The notes beneath the pieces were generated by a model that saw only the letters and a list, made by a program, of their open reading frames with translations, was not told the origin of the DNA and ran no database searches. 64,000 bases of DNA, taken from the NCBI GenBank assembly GCA_026413225.1, contig CM048554.1:5658001-5722000 (forward strand), given 5' to 3'. Source of the stretch: Otis tarda. Lineage: Eukaryota > Chordata > Aves > Otidiformes > Otididae. This document shows positions 1 through 14,135 of this stretch, one piece after another. Position numbers and translations under genes: made by a program. Numbering within the stretch: the stretch's first letter is position 1; every line of letters starts with the position of its first letter.

Positions 1-3000
1 CTCTGTCCTAGTTGCTTTCTGAACTGATTTCTCAACCAAATGAATTATATGAATATTTGAGCAAGAATTAAACAGTTGTATTATGAAAGCCAACTTGAAG
101 TACTTCTTCCTTATTAAACCTAGTGAATATACATTATTATTATGTTAATTATACACCTATTATATTTTTTGCAATGTGTTTGATATCTCCAAGCACTGTT
201 TAAAGAAAAATCCAGTAACTAAGAAGTTAATAAGAGACAGACTGGGATAGCTGTTTGAATCAGTATTTTTGAGGTGTCAGAGAAAATGTCACAAGGTTGG
301 ACACTTAAAATCCGATTTCTTCTGAAGTTGTGAATTCGATAAAGCATTGAGGTTTTTTTTTTGTTTGCCTTTTATGTCTTGTAAGACTCAGTAGTAGCCT
401 AGCATCAGTCATCACAGTCTATTTAGCCTGGTGAATAAAGAGTTTTTCCATTTATTTCTGGTTTGAGAATTTTACCTGCTGGCCAACCAATGGTACTGTT
501 TTGGTCTGGGTCTTCTTATAACTGGTTCTGAATGGTACTGCTCTAAAATAAGCATCCCTGTAGCTTTGGAGAATTAGGCATCTTCCAGACCGACAGTTGT
601 TAATGTTATCTTTCATAACATTTACTGGTTGGAGTTTAAACTCTGAAATTATCCACATGTACAGCCAGCTTGTCTGGGCACATAAAATAAAAGCTTTGGA
701 GGAGGCTTTAATAGAAGATGTGTCTCTGTCTCACCAAGGTTTGCTGGACTTGGTGCAAATAAAGAGATGTTTGTTGGCGCCTGATTTGCCAAAGCTCTGA
801 AGACATGTCTGTTCAGAAGCCTGCGGGGTTCCTTCTTAGAGGGTTTTTACATTTGTATGTCACTTTTGGCACAGCATCTTAAACTCAGACTTTGTGGTGG
901 AAATGCAGTTCAGGATGCTGCGATTGAGTAGATCGCCCTAAGATGAGCCTAAGCAGGTTTTAGCCTTTTGCTGTGGGAATAAGGCAAAGATTTTTGGAGG
1001 AGGAAAAAAAGTTGAATCACTCGTAAGCAAAAGTAATGCACACTCTTCTTGTAAAGGCATCTTCTTTCAGTTTGTGAGGTTCAGTGAAAAGAGAGAGGGA
1101 ATGCACTGTCCTTGTTCTTATCCCCTGAAAGTCTGGAGTCGTGATGGAGCGCAGTGGATACTGCTTTCCTGGTAACTCTGCAGCTCCGACAGAGGCTCAA
1201 ATCTCAGGAACATGAATGCTTAGCAGTAATGTGCTGAAGGCGTTGAGTGGAATCTTTCTTAATTCCGTGCCACTCCAATATATCAATTTTTCTGAGCTGT
1301 TCCCATGCTTGTGTACTTTCCTGATTTCACTGTGTTCCAGAAGTGAAAGAATTGGCCCGTATCTACCCAGCACAATCAGTTGAAAATATTTTGTATAGAC
1401 CTGACAACAAAAGTGTGGGTGGATAAGGTCAAACCCAGATGCCACCCGCAGATATCCCTTTGGCGCACAACTAGCGTATTATTCTCTTCAAGGCCGGAAA
1501 GGGCTGGAATTGGGACAGAAAGACTGGGTGGTCCCCCAAGTTCAGTGTGCCAAGAAAGAGTTCCAGCCTACTGTGCTCTTGGTTCCTCAGACTGGAGATA
1601 AAAACCGCAGTTAAGCCATTCTCCACTTCATAATGCTGAGAAGACAAATCTCAGCAAGTGTCTCCTATTTTTTCCCTCATCACCTGACCTCACTTTGGCC
1701 ATTTTGTCATTGCTTAGAGGAGCTGTTGTTATGAACCTCAGATGTAGGTGGTAAGTCTAGACATAGTCCACCAGCTGAGTCAATAAAACACCGGGTTTGT
1801 AGCTAATTTTTTTAGGGTTATATGCTGTTTGGAACAGGAAATCCATTATTTTAATTAGCAATAAATAGGAAATAGTCTGCCGTGAATTGATCTTAAACAG
1901 CTACTGCTGTACTAAATTAGTTCAAAATAAGCAGGATTTTCCAGTGAGCAAATTGATATTAAGGCATCTTGAGTTTATCAGCGGTAGTTACATTATCTGT
2001 CTGAGGCGAAGTTCGGTTTCAGAAAAGAATGAGGCTGAAAATCTGTTCTTAGGCACAAACTAATGAGCTTAACATAGAGTACAGAGCATTGGGGCAGAAG
2101 GGACTTCCCTGTGTAGTCGTCTGAAGAACTAATTGGCATGTGCATTGCATCTTACAAAATAAATGGAACTAATAACAATTTGTCAAAAGCCAACGTTTTT
2201 GTTTATTTATTTCACAATCATTTAATGTTTAATGCAGTTTTGGGAGATTATGTTTTCTTGATGTGGTGTTTGTGTAAAAGATCCTTTTATCTGACACTTC
2301 ATTAGGAAAAGGATTTGGATTTTGAGCATTCTTAGGAAATAAATCTCCTTTTTCTGCAGGGAAGGCTGTGCAATCTGCTATATTTAACACAGAGAAGGAC
2401 TGAAAATTGCCTAAGCTATCAGGTTAGCTCTGTAAGACAAGACTACGCTATTGCTTTCAGATTCTAATAGTATTAAAATTTGAACTAATAACTTACACAA
2501 TTTTGCAGATGAGAGCGTTGAGTGAAATATCTTACAAAGGGGATCAGTCTGTCGGAGAAGACGACTGAATAATTTCATTTGTATGAGGCACTGAATCAAT
2601 GAGACGTCCATTTGCCTGATGCTTCTCTCAGTTTCACTGGCATTTGCTCATAATCATTTCAGAGATGTTACTGGTGTCACTTTGGATATGTACTGGTGTG
2701 ATCTAGAATGACATTTTGGGATAAGAATTTTTTTAAATTTGCAGTCTTCCAAATTGGAGTGTCATTTATGGAAAAGCAATGTCTGTCTCATGATCAAGAT
2801 CAGAGGACTTGGTCCTTTTCCATCGCCTGAATGTAATTTACTTACAAAATCTATGTATCAACACTTGAAAACAATCAAATAATGTGGCACACTTGTTAAA
2901 TCAGAGCAATGAGTATGTTTCACTAAAAAGCTTTTGGGCTTTACTCTCTTTGACCTGTTTACTGTAAGGACAGAGGGAAGCCAGAGCCATCGCAGAATAC

Positions 3001-6000
3001 TGCTGCAGGCTGTGTTCTTACAGAAATAACTTAACTAGGTTAGCTGATGCTTAACTAGGCGTCAGACAAGTAGTGCCAGTTTTGGGTACGATATACCTTA
3101 TTTGAAAATTATGCATTATGCAGGCAGAAAGCTATTTTTAAGATGGAGCTAGGCTAATTTCTCTTAGTTTGATGGTTTAGCTCAGAGAACAGAGGTCCTT
3201 CCCAGTCCTTGTTACGTTCTGACACATGCTTATATAGATACATCTTTGTAACACTTCAGTTTTAAAGGATGAGTGAGAATTCAGCACTGCTTAACATGAA
3301 ATATTGAGATACTTAATCTGTATCAAAGGAATATTTGAATGTGTGATCTAGACAAAGTCTTTACAAGAGGAAAAGTGTCCCTGGTAAGGTAGATTCTTGC
3401 CTAAAGTTTTCGACAGCTTCCTACTCTCCTCTGATATAAGAGGTTTTATGAATTCTGATGGTTTTCTGTATAGGAGCCGTGGTACTCGGACAAGAATCCA
3501 TCTTTACAGTGATGAGACCATTATAGGACAGCTAAAAAAGCTTCCTTATCATGTCTGAAAGAAGTTACCAGTTCCTAAAGCTCTTGGTGGCCATGTCACC
3601 ACGGCCAGTGAAAGAACTCTTGACTTCGGTTATTTTAGTGCTTACTGAATAATAATAAGAAAAATCTATTATACTTCTATGTTTTCTTTCTTTTTTAGCC
3701 CACTCCCAATGGTAATCAAAGTCTCTTTGATTCTTTCATTCCCTTTAATTGATCAGATTGGAATGCGTTCTTTCCTAACTGATGATGAACCCTAAAACAA
3801 TCCCTCGCCAGCCTGCTATTCTGGATTAGCTGTAGCGATACTGACTCCTTTGGCATTCTTTCCATTTTTAAAGTAATTTTGACTCCTTTGTGATGACTAG
3901 TTGATTCACCGGGATTTCCCGACTACCTCTCAGACTAAGGCAATTTGCCAAATGCATCCATGGAGCAAGGAGTGAACTTTCAATGTACTCTGACTGATAT
4001 CAATAGCAAAATTTAGATTGACTTCAGTGGAGCAAGCCCAGGTCCTAAATGAGTAAGTCTTTGAGACTTCCAATTTAAGTCATCTGCTGAGACATTTACA
4101 CAATTTTGTCAGCCTCATTACCACAGCGCCTTAACTGTTCACGCTTGGCCAGAGGAACACAAACTGTGGATAAAAGAGTCCCAGATTGGACTTTTTGTAT
4201 CTAACAGTCATTTATTGCGTTGATGGAAATATGTTTCTGAGAAATAAATCCCATTCTCTTGATCTTTGTCTAGCTTGCAAGCTGATAAATGTTGTTCTAC
4301 CTACGGTAAAGGTGACAGATAAAACGTTTTGTACCTCCAGAATTTCAGTGATATTATGCCTGAATCTTGTATTGAGCTTTGGGAGTTTTGTTTGGGCTTT
4401 TTTTTTGAGCTGAAAAATTATGTATTCTGACTTAATCTTGTGGTATTTATGGAGCTGTTGTATAATAGGAGTTGATTTTTTAAAAAGAGTATAACTAAAG
4501 TAATCGCTAGGAAGCAGGAATGGAAATGTACTTTTCTTGCCCAGGACGAGAAGCAGGAGTGCATATGAATATTCTTGCTGCGGTTGGATTGTCCCTGTGT
4601 AACTTCAGTGCGAAATTGCATAGCGATGGGTTTCACTCACATTGTTGTTAAAGCAGCGATTTTCACTGGCAGGCAGTAGAATTAGTCCGAATTGGTTTTC
4701 CTGTTTCACTTACTGCGATCAAAGCCAGGACCGTTCTCTTCCTCCTGCGTTTCTTCCTCCATCTGTCTACTTCACAGCCAGTCTCAGATCAGTTAATAAG
4801 CAAACCTACATGTGTGTTGTCTTTGTGATGGGGATGGGGAGAATCTTTTCCGATCCAAGGAATATGAGAATATAATAAGATTTCACAGCTTTCCAAATAT
4901 GACTAGAAGTTGCTGCCGTAAATGTTTTTTTGTACTGTTTCTGTGTTGCCATGAGCTAGATTTTGTCCTAAGTGTCTGTTTGTGCAGCCTTGCTGTAGAT
5001 TCCACCCCTGGGAAAGCATGCCCTCTGTCCTTTCTGTTCCTCTTTTGCTTGGCTTTGCAATTCAATCTTCCATTTGTAGATACCTATATGAAGAACACTT
5101 TTATGTAAAACACATCTGGCACATTATTTGAAGATGAACTCTACAACACACACACAGCTGGAAATAAATTTTGAAGAGGAGTCACGGCTTAGTAATTTCA
5201 GCCAGAGTTTCTTCCATAAAGACCAAGGTGCTTTTGCTTCATCCATGGATTAAATAATGGACAGTAGATACTGTTTTCCAGATTCCTTGGGTTTTTTCCC
5301 CAATTTAGTGGCCAGCGAGCACTGCTTGCTTCTTAGTCAGCTGGTCAGAGTTTCAGCAGAAATCTGTCCCCCCAGTTGCCACCAGTGAAGAGGTATCCTT
5401 TAGAATTAAGAGAACTCTCCTATTATCTCTTATTATTAAGAGAACTAAATGACATGCTGTGAGGCAGCCCTTGTCGATAAGCAGTGGTCCCTTTTTCTTT
5501 TCCCTAATACAATACACTTTCTTTCATTGTGTTTGTAAAGGTTCATAAAAGATAATTATAAAGAATACAGTCATAGTAACGTTTGGTTGGAGGTCTTAGG
5601 TCAGCACAGTTGTGGTGAATGACCAGGTTCTGTCTCTCATTTCGATGCGCTAGCAAGAACATAAATGTGGAGTAATTGTGGCAGTAGTTCTTTATAGTAA
5701 TGTCCCAATAAATGAGAACACACCACAGCTCTTCACAACAGCTTAAAAACCAGAAATATAAAGTGCAGCCTGGTTTGGGGCCCTTTGCGTGTTAGGCCAC
5801 AGTCAGGATTATCAGATAAACCCAACTGTATTCAACTTCATATTTTAAAAGCTGAAACTCGCAGTGGATTGGTTTCTGGACTTTTTGCTTTAGAAGGTGT
5901 CTCCAGAAAACTAGTGGAAAACCAGCATTAGGTAGATGTTGACGTCAAATGTTTTTTTAACACTTTTGTAGCAGATGGTGTTTTAACACTTCCCCCTGTC

Positions 6001-8500
6001 ATAGTGTTCTTCTACAGTCCAGTTCCCATGTGTGTGTTCTTTCTAAAATGTTGTCTCAGCACTAAGAAAAGCAATAAGATATTTGGCTGCTTAGTGATGG
6101 TTTGGGAAACTATATATAATTTGTGTTGTGTTATCCGTGCATTAGAGATTTCACAAAGGGCTCGTAACACAATGTCCATACATACAGAAAGATGCTTCTC
6201 ACACTAGAGTCAAGAAGTTGCTTGAGGATTTTGAAGAGCGGTTAATTATGACAATTACAGTCATGGCCATCAGAATAGAAGAGAGCTTGAAATGCGCTGT
6301 TTGTTTTAATCCCTGTGTTTCTCTCTGACTTTCTCTTTCTTACGCTGCAAGACAATGCCTGGAGCTCCAAAACTAGTGAGCACCCCTGTGGTAAATATGT
6401 GTGCGAAATATCTAATATACGTCTGCTACACCAGCGTCATTTGGATCGGGAGCGTCCGAATGGTGCGAGTGCACAGACTGTATTGTTAAAAGCTCTGTGA
6501 ACAGTGTAGGTTGTGAGTGGTGTGTGCTTTACTTACAGCTAAATAGTTGCATCTCTTAACCTCATGATTCCCTGTCACTGTGGAATTCATGCTATCCAGA
6601 TATCTCTGTTACTTTCAGCGGACTGTGTTTTGATAAATAATCAAAGGGAAAATCCTCGGTTTGATGAAGTAGAAGCTTTTTGTTATCATTTTTGGATGTT
6701 GCTTTTTTTTTTTTTTTGAAATGTTTACTTATTTTGAGCCTGCCGTTCACCCTCCAGGTAGGTAAAATCTGCACATTCACAGACGCAGGCTTACTTTGCA
6801 CACCCGAGCCCTGACGTGTGAGCACCAGCCAACGTGTACCTGCACTCACCTGCATGCAGAGCAGACACATTTTCACAAACCAAGACGCGTTCTTTAACAG
6901 GGAGACTGGCTAAAAACGGTGCCAAAAGTAAGGAAAAGTAATAATGTTGCACAAACTAAGGAATTTAGCAAGAGGATGCTTAGTAGTGTTTTCCAAGACT
7001 GATTTTAAGGGGATTTCTAATCAAATCTTAACCTGCCCTCGGTAGTTACAAGCCTCATTGAAGTAACTAGGCCAACATTCACAGCAACAAAATGTTTGTG
7101 TACTGCAAACATATATGTAATTTTGTAAAAATTGCCGATTTTAAGTAAGGCACTTTATCTGATTTGTCTGTCAGTGGGAGCAGAAAACCAGTGAAGTGTA
7201 TAGATCAAAGGGACCGAAAAATGAAGTGCATCAGGAGAAGTGATAAGGAGCTATGCAAAACAAAGTAGCTTTCTTTTTTCACTTTACATTTCACCTTCTT
7301 GCTGCTGCATTTTTTTCTGTCACCTTCTGCTTCCCCAGCTAATTTTTTAGATTCATTTTGCATGTCAAAATGGTGCAAGCTACCACAATCACTGGCACCC
7401 ATTTCCTGACCATCTTATACCCGACATGTATCTTTATAACACCATTTGTGTCAGTGGTAATGCAGTGGTTTTACACCTCACTGCTGCCAAGGTGAGAAAG
7501 AGTTCAAGGAGAAAATAAATAAAATTGTTTCATTCATTTCCTGCAACACAATATAAGAAGGTGGCATAAGTTCCCTAACACAGAATTTCAATCAAATCCC
7601 ACCACGTTGTTAGCTAATTATATTTTTTGCCTGCCATTGTGACTCAATTAAAGGCATTTATGAATCTGCATGAAAGAAAAATGAGGACACAGTGCTCAAA
7701 CGTATTGTTCTGCTTCTTCACCCGTTAGCAAGGAAGTGACTCAATAATTATATTCAGTTTAAGAAAATGCTTTGAGAGGAAATGTTTTGTAACAAATTTT
7801 AAAAATACTACTTAAGTTATTAAGCTATTTAATCTTTAAATACTAGATAAGAAACTTTATTTTGTCTATTGTTTGTTTCTATTTCTTTTTAAAGGTTCCA
7901 ATTTTCAATTTCTTTTGTAACAAACCTGACAGCTGAGACAAAATACAATTTACCTCAGTGAACTTGCATGCAATTTTTCCAAGGCTGACTCTCACCCAGT
8001 ATCACTGCATCACATGGGATACCATTACCGCTCTGGACAATGTAAATATAATACTGTCGTGAATACGTGCTGGAGTACAAAGTGTATGATGTGGGAAGTG
8101 TCAAGATTTTAGTGGCACCAACCATATCATAAAAGAGCCGTGATTTAAGTTCCACAAACAGAACCAAGTGCAGCCATACAGTCACACAGTTGCCGTCTAT
8201 ATGAAGCAGTAAATCACTTAATAATGAATAACACTTAGTTTAGAGTAAAACAAGACAGTTACCACGATAATTTCACACAACAGAGGATTAAACTACTGCA
8301 GCCACTTGAATTTTCAAGTGTATGGCAGCCTTGTTTAAAGACTGCACTTAGCAAGAACCAAAAAGTCACCCCTTTTTTCAGTTCCTGGCTGTGATTTTGT
8401 AGCTGTCTTCTAGTAACTGTACAGACTAAACAAGCTGGGTCTTTTTGGTTGCTGCTGGGTTACCTTCAGGACTTCTCTGCTCCAGACCTTAGACCTCTTA

Positions 8501-8515
8501 GAGAGAGAGAGAGAG
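8501..8515. repeat. (GA)n microsatellite
   Basis: Seven and a half uninterrupted GA units within the intron. This is a simple repeat with no other visible function. Confidence 0.9.
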
Positions 8516-9839
8516 TTTAAGTTCAGGGTGTTCGGAGCGATGCGTGTTGAACCACAGCCAGTTGAACCCAGTGAGCGAGCTCTGAGTAGCATGGAGCTGC
8601 CTGCAGCACATCAGGGTCCTCTGGGTTGATGGGACAATCTGACAATCCTGCCACTCTTTTGAACTATCAAACAGAAGTTTCTGCTCCAGACATAAACACC
8701 AACTTGGGACGAAGGTGATTGCACGGCAGTAACATCTCCAACAGCAGCACGTCCCGTACCTCGTCCCGCTCAGGCACTCGTGCGAGGCTGACTCAAAGGG
8801 AATACGCTGTCTGGTGAGAGAGCAGCACCGCTCTTGTGAGCGCCTGGTGATGTCCTTGAAGGTTTTCCATCCAAACTGCCCTGAGTTCATAGGATTAGGC
8901 ATGACTGCAGCCTAAGGCCTTCCTGTTGCAATGGCCGGAGGCTGTTTCTTCAAGCACATACTTCAGTCGCATGGCTGATGCTAATTTTTTTCCTTCAGAG
9001 ACATGCTTCTTTCCCCCTCCCAGAAAAACAGTGACACTTCTTGTGATGTGCATAAGCTGCAACTTCAGCTAAGCCCAGATCTCCCACATAACACAGCTGA
9101 AACATTGTCCTCTTTTAGCGTGGAGTGACAGGTTGTGATAAATAGACTGGTTTCTCTGACGGGTACCTAGTCAAATATTAACAAGCCAGCACGCAGAAGC
9201 ATGAAGTAATCTTTTGTTTTTCATTAAGTGCCTAGATTAAAGAGATGTTATTTTACTGTATTGCACAGAATTATGTCATGTCAGCTTAGAGTAATTGTTA
9301 ATCACGTCAAATTGAAATGATCCTTGGTTTTGTTTTAAAGAGCATAGAAGAACAAGAAGTAGAGGAAAAACAGAAGTAGAAATGGAATATGAGACTATAG
9401 TGAAAGTGAGTGAAACATTCCCCTTTTTATCTAGTAATGCTAATGTTGTTTTCATTTTACGTGTCAAAACTAAGTCAGGAGCGTCCACAATTTACTGCCT
9501 GGTGGTTCTTCTGAAGCCTTTGAGCAATTGTAGCCCTGATTATTACCTGCTAGCTGCCTAACATACACTGCCACTGGCCATGACATCCTTTTTATACCGG
9601 GAAAGCAATCTGTGGCTTCTTCCAATCACACCCCACCCCATTGTCTCCCCGCCTGTTTTATTTATTGCTGCTTTTGCCCCACCTCAGCGCAGCGGTCAGG
9701 GGCTGTGTGTAACAGCATGATTATACCAAACGTTCTTTCCACAGCCCTTTGGGTCATCAGAATATCCTCTGTTCTCTGCTCACAGTAGCTGCAGTACTCT
9801 CAGATCAGAAAACCAGGCGCTATGAAGTGTCTCTGTGAA

Positions 9840-10250
9840 GAAGTAAAGACGATTCACGCGGGGGGGGAAGGATGTGGGGGTAGGAATTGAGAACATCTGA
9901 ATATAGAGATATGAGATGGGGAAAGGTGTTGAAGGTAGGAATTCTGGATATCTCTGAAGATTTAAGTTTGCTAAGCAGATAAATTAAGGATTTTTCATCT
10001 GGGACACCACGGTATGGGATAAAAGAAGGATTAACCAGGGCATCGGAGCAAGAGGTAAAATTGGGGGACAAAGAGAAAGAATTTATGAATGTGAATCGGT
10101 AAAATGGGATTAGTGAAGCCTAAAAGGGAAGATTTAGAGGTAAGAGAGCGAGTTTTCCAGGGAGGAGGAAGAAAACACACGACAGCTGGGAAAAGGCAGG
10201 CAAGGCCTGGAGGAAGGAGGAAAATAGATTAAAGTAAAGTTTTTTTCCAT
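9840..10250 (+). other. Purine-rich tract in intron
   Basis: About 400 bases in which the plus strand is strongly enriched in A and G, beginning with a run of eight or more G near 9860. The opposite strand is pyrimidine-rich, which explains the open antisense frame over it. No coding or transposon signature was recognised. Confidence 0.55.
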
Positions 10251-13200
10251 TGTTTTACGGAAGGGCTGATGATTAGAACATGCTGATAGAACGAAGTATA
10301 ATTTCAGGGGTATCTCTGCTATCAGGAGACATGGTTATGTATAAGCAAACTTCCTGAAACCTCCTGTAAATACAGTCATGAGCTTTCACTGTCAAGGGGG
10401 TAGCAATAACCCATTCACCGAATCAGTGAATCCTGCTTGCTTTGTATTTTTATTTAATATTTCACCTTCTACTGCTTTCTTCTGGAATGCTTTGATATGC
10501 TTTGCTTGTCTTTGAGGAGAGAACCACCACGGCTTCTCAGTGAGGACTCTATTTGAGAACAAAACCTGCCTTTCTGCTGCAGTTACCTGGATGCAGGTTA
10601 ATTTTGGTTAATAGCCGGGCAGCGTTTGGTTTTCAGTGTCCCCAGGCTCAACTCACACACAAGTGCAGGAGTAAAAGGAGCCTTCTCCGGAGACCTGCAG
10701 CTCCTCCTTGCTACACAACACCCTTCTGTGGCTTTTCACCATCCTGCACAAGGTCTTAACCTACGTTCTGTAGTTCATAGTCCTGTTACCGACAACCAAG
10801 GCTCAGTTTTGGGGACCACTCCTCTTCCAGTCCATGCGATGCTGGTACCTGTGTTAGCAGCGATGCACCTTCTGCTCCCTGGCCAGCATCACTGTGGTGG
10901 TTTCTGGTGCTTTCCCCCTGGGTTGTTCTATCAACCCCCTGGGTTTTTTGTTTGTGTGTTTTTAAAATACTTAGCATGTATACTTCTGTGGACATGTACT
11001 GGCAAGAAAGAAGGAACCAACTGTGAATGTTTGACCAGTGCCTTGCACAATGCAGATTGACTTCTATACTGAAAGGCAAACGCAAAGTAAGTTTGACTGA
11101 TTTATGAAGTGTAACTATAACTTGATTTGTCAGGTTTTTTTTTCTGTAAATCAGCTGTCTCTGCCCACGTGGACACCGACATATTCTTCATGTAGCTACA
11201 CATACCATTACATGCTTACGGTTAATTTAAATATTTTTATTGTTGCAAAATAATTTATCCTTTTTCCGCTTGTTAAAAATAACACAATTCTAAATATATT
11301 TAGTTGTCTTATTATGATAAGGTTAGAGATTAAAACTGCTAGGTGAAGCCTTGATTTCATGAAATGTTGTTTTCCTCTTGGATACAGGCAAGGCAACTAA
11401 AAGTGTATGTTTCCTGAGCAAAGCAGTTGTGACAAAAGAGAGCAGAGGCCATAATGGATATGTTGGCATCTTGACAGCGTTCAAGAGTGACTTACTGAAG
11501 ATGGCAAAATTAAGTTGGCAATTGCTCACTAGGGAGCTGGGATTTCTTTGTTGTTTGTGTTTTAAGTGTCAGGAGAATATTGATTTCTCTTCCTGAGGGA
11601 TGTTCTGTCTTCCTTTCCTGAAAAGCAGGAGGATAAGAGAAGAGCTGAGCTGCCTTGAAATAACTCTGTGAACATTTTAAAAACCAGAAGTACTTGTTTT
11701 AATTCTGTTCTCATCCTATGTCACTTAGATATTAAATAATATGAGGCCACCTGGGTCGAATTAGGATATCTTGGAAGGATGGTGACACTTATGACACCAC
11801 TGGAGTTATTCTTTCCTTTGCTTCATCCTGCTCTCAGGACTTTGGCCTCACAGACTGTGTAAAGGGAATGATACTAAGAGAAGCTGTGCATGGTGGAATT
11901 GCCATTCAGTGTACCCTACCTGTGCATGGAAACTGGGAAACAAGATGGATTAGCACTGAGTACGCAGGGAGCTCCAAACTGGGGTGAAGGAATCCATCAC
12001 CACAAGGTTTCCATCACTTCAAAGCAAATATGAGAATGATGGTAGAAAGCGCTTTTTTTTTCCCTTCAGCCCCTTTCTGCCCTAAGTTCTCACCGCTGCA
12101 ACCACAGGGCAAGGCATTTTGAATGCTTTGAAGTACCTGGACAGGAGGAGGTCAGGCTGCACAGAAGGAGAGAGTCGAGTTTTCCTGCAGGCTGTACGGG
12201 AGTTATCTCAGCTCTCGCTCTCATGCGAGAAACCACTGGCTTTGGGCTGAACAAAACTAATGACCTGAGAGAATATTTCTGTGCAGGAGAGGCGTATAAT
12301 CCTTCTAAGCCATGATAATAGCTGCATGGAAATCTAGAGAAATGACCTGAATTCAAGACTTCATTCAGGAACTGTCTGAATCTACTAGTGACTAAATATT
12401 AGCCGTCTATAGGAGGAACTTCCATTTAGTTATGTTTGTCAACAGCAGAAATCTAAGATAAAATTTTTGAGACAGAATAAGAGAATGTAGACTTGCAGAT
12501 CTGGTCTGAACATGCAGCTCTTTTTATTCCATGCAAAATGGTTTTTCCACTAGGACATTTTGGCCGGGTAGGGATGGCTCATGAGAGCTCTAAAAAGTAA
12601 GACATAAAAGCTACTGCTACGCTTTCCTCATCCTTTAAGCTGTGTCTCAAATGAATGCTTAAGTGCACGATAGAGTTTTTCAGCGGGGCTTCAGCCGTAG
12701 GTAGGTGTTGTCTAGGATCAAGCTGGTATTTTTTCTAAACCTGGATTTTTGTAAGTCTTTCAATAGTTTTTATACACAACCAGAATTCTGCGCAGTGCAA
12801 TGTCAACCTCCATGTTTCATTTCTGTGTGGCTGGTGGGAATGATATTGCATGTGGTGGCTCACATCCTGACAGCTTTATTTTCACGAAGTAAGTGTTAGT
12901 GCCTGAATAAAACATACGACGTGGAGCTCACAGGCCAAATTATTTCACAAACTGCTGATAGTCAAGGTTAGTATTTCTAGAAACTATTAGTATATAGAAC
13001 AGCTGATCTGTGGTGTATTTATATTAGTTATTATTTATATTAGTGTATTTTAAAGTACCTGTTTGGATCAAAGTTATAGTCTGCAGGGTGTTACATAGGT
13101 CAGTGAGATCTCAGTGTAATATTTCTGCTCTTAAAATGCTCCTTTCTGCTGAAAATCCTGCAGGTTCAGTTTTGAAAGCAGAGATCAGGTTTCAGGAATC

Positions 13201-14118
13201 AGTATTCCTGACAGGACCGATAACCTTGGTGGCAATTAAATCCTTCCCTGTTCTTTTAGTAATACACCACGTACCGCAAAGGTTGGATGCTGCTGAAGTG
13301 GAGGTGTGATGGACGTACGAGCCTGTAATGCTGAGTAGCATGGAAATTGTAGAAGCTCCGGGGAGCGGTAACTCACTGTCAGTCTTTTTCTCAGGGAATC
13401 ATTGTAATTCTAAGCAGGGGCTCCCGCTCTCCGTGGCATAATGGAATAAATTCTGCGGGAACTTTTCCCCAGTTCCGTGTCAGTGTTAACGTCTCCTCTT
13501 GGCCTGGAGTACCCTTCATTCCCATTTGTATTCAGACAGACACTACTGCGGCTCACACTTGAAAATACTAATTGGTTGAAAATTAATTCAATTTTTTAAA
13601 TTATTACTTGGCTTTTTTACTTTTTAAGCGATTTTTTTTTTTTTTTTAAGACTGGGGTTAATTTCTTGTCATATCAGCTGCTCTTTAGTGGTTGCAGCTC
13701 CCTCAGAAGCAGGTTTAGTTCAGTGATATAAACCATGTTGGAGGGTTTTACGTAGGCCAAGATCCTCTCTATGAGCTGCTGCAGGAATGGATACAGTGTG
13801 AAAAAGCAATAAGCCTGCTGACAGATCCAGATATTTTCTGTGAAATAGGTGTCTGTTTTCCCATCCAATCACCAGTAAAGTAGACAGTACATCCTGTAAA
13901 TCTGAATATTGCCTGCTAAGAAGTAGAAATATTCTGTGCCCCCCTGTAGTTGAAAAGTTTTGGGGCAAGTGAGTAAGCTTTGCCACCCAGTCTTCCTAAT
14001 GTGATCGTCTGTTATGGGTGCCCACCACAAGAGTGTCCACTTTCATGTCCAATTCTGTCATTACCCAGAAACTTTCAGCAGGTTCCTCCCTTACAATATG
14101 CTGGAGATCAGAAAAAAA

Positions 14119-14135
14119 ATATATATATATATATT
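14119..14135. repeat. (AT)n microsatellite
   Basis: Short uninterrupted AT dinucleotide run directly after an A tract in the intron. Confidence 0.9.

Noticed and set aside
8498..8902. 134-codon minus-strand open frame
   Set aside because: It ends in the GA microsatellite, has no domain, and lies within the PLCB1 intron.
10553..11060. Plus-strand open frames of 68 and 144 codons
   Set aside because: Overlapping frames with no resemblance to PLCB1 or any known protein. The frames are not bounded by plausible splice sites.
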